From NCBI GenBank assembly GCA_015272515.1, contig JACYLN010000102.1:1-54545 (forward strand): a DNA stretch of 54,545 nt. Direction: 5' to 3'. Below, piece by piece: positions 53,285 through 54,545 of this stretch. Position numbers and translations under genes: made by a program. The stretch's first letter is position 1. Each line of letters starts with the position of its first letter. The notes beneath the pieces are model-generated. The model saw only the letters and a program-made list of their open reading frames with translations, had not been told where the DNA came from and did not search any database. The DNA is from Leptolyngbyaceae cyanobacterium C42_A2020_001. GTDB lineage: Bacteria; Cyanobacteriota; Cyanobacteriia; Leptolyngbyales; Leptolyngbyaceae.

Positions 53285-54545
53285 ATGTTGCTCCCTATGT
53301 TGAAAGATTTTGCTCAACTCAATCTAGGCATCTCAGATGCAAGCATTGACTCATCGCAGTGGGATTCTGAGTATGCAGTTGCACCCTGTTTTTCATCTAC
53401 TGAACTGACAAATTCTTTTTGCGTCCGACCCTTCAAACCAAGTATCAGTCTTGATAGTCGTGCATCTGCTACTTCGACTCGTTCTGAGCCTGTTTTAGTG
53501 CAAACAACGACAGTCAATAGTTCTACTGCTCAATTGATCGCGACTCCCAGTGCTGCGCCTTCTACAAGCGATCGCCCTGCAACTGGTACTACAACTCCTC
53601 CAGGAAACTCTGGTGCAATCGGCATTGCAACACCGGGAGTTGTGAATTTCAGTAACCTTGTTTTTAGTGGCAACGAAGGCGCAACTGGGACATTTCAGTT
53701 GCAACTCAATTTGCCCCAAGCGCCTACCTCGTCTGTTACGCTCACCCTTGCTCCAGGGAATTTTTTGGTAGTGGATGGGGATAACAATTTAGCCAACGGA
53801 ACCCAAAACACGATTACATTTACTCCAGCGGATTGGAATCTGCCCCGCACCGTTTGGTTTATTGCTGAAAAAGATGGAGTTGGTACTGATCGCCTCACTG
53901 GCAATGCGATCGCCTACTCGCTCAATATTGGTGGTAGCCTCTCTACGGGTACGTTTGATATTGGGGTGGTTAAAAATACCTATACTCCAGATACTACGCG
54001 CTTCAATATTGAACTCGACTTCCGCAACGACACCACTGGATTTTGGACTCCGGCTCGGCAAGCGATCGCCCAAAAGGCTGCTGACGATTGGGTTTATCGA
54101 ATTGATTTAGGCTACCAAATTGTTAGCGAGTGGACAGGTATTCAGCTCAACAATTCCATCAGCAAAATTGGCAATGATGGTAACTATACGGCTCAGACAT
54201 TCTCAACCAAGCAATATGTGGATGACCTCCTCGTTTTTGTCAACACCATCAACACCGGGGGCACCGCCGGAGGTTATGGGGGACCGGAGTATGAGATTGG
54301 GGGCTGGCTAACATCCCCTGATTTAATGCCACGGGTTGGGCAGATTGCCATTGATCCTGCTGTAGGCGATCGCTACCTTTACAACGCTGTTTCTCACGAG
54401 ATTGGACACACTCTGGGACTCGTAGGACTGAATTGGGCAGGGTTCCTTCAGCAAGATCTCACAACGCCGCAAACTGCCGTCTTCAAGGGCGCTTACGCAA
54501 CAGCCGTGAATGGCGGCATTCCCGTTCCGCTGCAATCCCAGGATG
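53285..54545 (+). CDS. large extracellular metalloprotease, N-terminal part (runs off the right edge)
   Basis: 420 codons are visible without a stop. After an unstructured Ser/Thr-rich N-terminus (about 1-110), a beta-sandwich domain follows (about 115-230, VVNFSNLVFSGNEGATGTFQ onward; Calx-beta/cadherin-like). A metalloprotease region comes next, with the zinc motif HEIGHTLGL (371-379; HExxHxxG). No signal peptide is present. Together with the domain type this suggests type I secretion with C-terminal RTX repeats beyond the window, which is inference. The start is the ATG at 53285 just after an in-frame TAG; an ATG at 53297 is an alternative. Both have weak ribosome sites. Confidence 0.82.
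   Translation, partial: MLLPMLKDFAQLNLGISDASIDSSQWDSEYAVAPCFSSTELTNSFCVRPFKPSISLDSRASATSTRSEPVLVQTTTVNSSTAQLIATPSAAPSTSDRPATGTTTPPGNSGAIGIATPGVVNFSNLVFSGNEGATGTFQLQLNLPQAPTSSVTLTLAPGNFLVVDGDNNLANGTQNTITFTPADWNLPRTVWFIAEKDGVGTDRLTGNAIAYSLNIGGSLSTGTFDIGVVKNTYTPDTTRFNIELDFRNDTTGFWTPARQAIAQKAADDWVYRIDLGYQIVSEWTGIQLNNSISKIGNDGNYTAQTFSTKQYVDDLLVFVNTINTGGTAGGYGGPEYEIGGWLTSPDLMPRVGQIAIDPAVGDRYLYNAVSHEIGHTLGLVGLNWAGFLQQDLTTPQTAVFKGAYATAVNGGIPVPLQSQD

Noticed and set aside
1-54545. CRISPR array, prophage or transposon
   Set aside because: No regularly spaced repeats, terminal inverted repeats with transposase, or phage genes were seen anywhere.

Overview
The window is chromosomal DNA of a cyanobacterium. 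The evidence is the very frequent HIP1 octamer GCGATCGC (for example at 1533-1540), a split DnaE polymerase with the cyanobacterial trans-splicing intein, the CemA/PxcA proton-extrusion protein, a Calvin-cycle class II aldolase, cyanoexosortase A with HpsJ, and many small families known only from cyanobacteria. HpsJ and the exosortase suggest a filamentous, polysaccharide-producing form, but I cannot name a genus. No insertion sequence, prophage, CRISPR array or rRNA was seen. Two tRNA genes are present (Glu-UUC and Lys-UUU).

Layout. 0.4-1 kb: an SSB-like gene. 1.0-7.3 kb, minus strand: dnaE N-half with N-intein, a Uma2-type nuclease-fold gene, an unrecognised repeat/TPR-like protein, then the C-intein with the dnaE C-half. 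All four are co-directional with short gaps. 7.5-13.5 kb: bestrophin-like channel, a small conserved protein plus a [2Fe-2S] protein, slipin, a pilin-like anchored protein, and a GH57 branching enzyme. 13.5-17 kb is gene-poor: small proteins, an RHH regulator with a palindromic operator candidate, tRNA-Glu, a frameshifted mini-gene and a small membrane protein. 17-20 kb: mtnA with an Hsp70-like gene, tRNA-Lys, and a 57-residue DUF4278 gene with its own leader hairpin and terminator. 20-28.5 kb: oligopeptidase B, aldolase, MBL hydrolase, ribF, a Ser/Thr kinase and a flavin amine oxidase. 28.6-31.8 kb: a purine-oxidation cluster. 31.9-42.3 kb: dxs, a Cys-repeat secreted protein, pxcA, a helicase-like protein, a DUF4330 protein, an alpha/beta-hydrolase-fold protein, a phasin-like protein, a TIGR03792 protein and a Mn exporter. 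42.4-45.9 kb: a TPR protein, then cyanoexosortase A, its partner and HpsJ. 46-49.9 kb: a MarR-HlyD-MacB-type efflux operon. 50.3-54.5 kb: a conserved cyanobacterial protein, a homocysteine-biosynthesis family protein, and the start of a large extracellular metalloprotease that runs off the right edge.

How genes work together. The two DnaE halves should be joined by protein trans-splicing into one replicative polymerase alpha subunit of about 1,192 residues. The amidohydrolase (probable 8-oxoguanine deaminase), HpxO-type urate hydroxylase and 5-hydroxyisourate hydrolase form three consecutive steps from oxidised guanine through urate to OHCU. They surround a perfect 15-bp palindrome. The MarR gene leads a four-gene efflux operon, with an 18-bp palindrome in its promoter region. 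CrtA, its associated protein and HpsJ form an exosortase/exopolysaccharide unit.

The most striking items are the dnaE split-intein halves lying only 2.2 kb apart around a nuclease-fold gene, and the compact oxidised-purine pathway. Several perfect palindromes in promoters, the leader-hairpin DUF4278 unit and the one-base-frameshifted mini-gene also deserve a second look.
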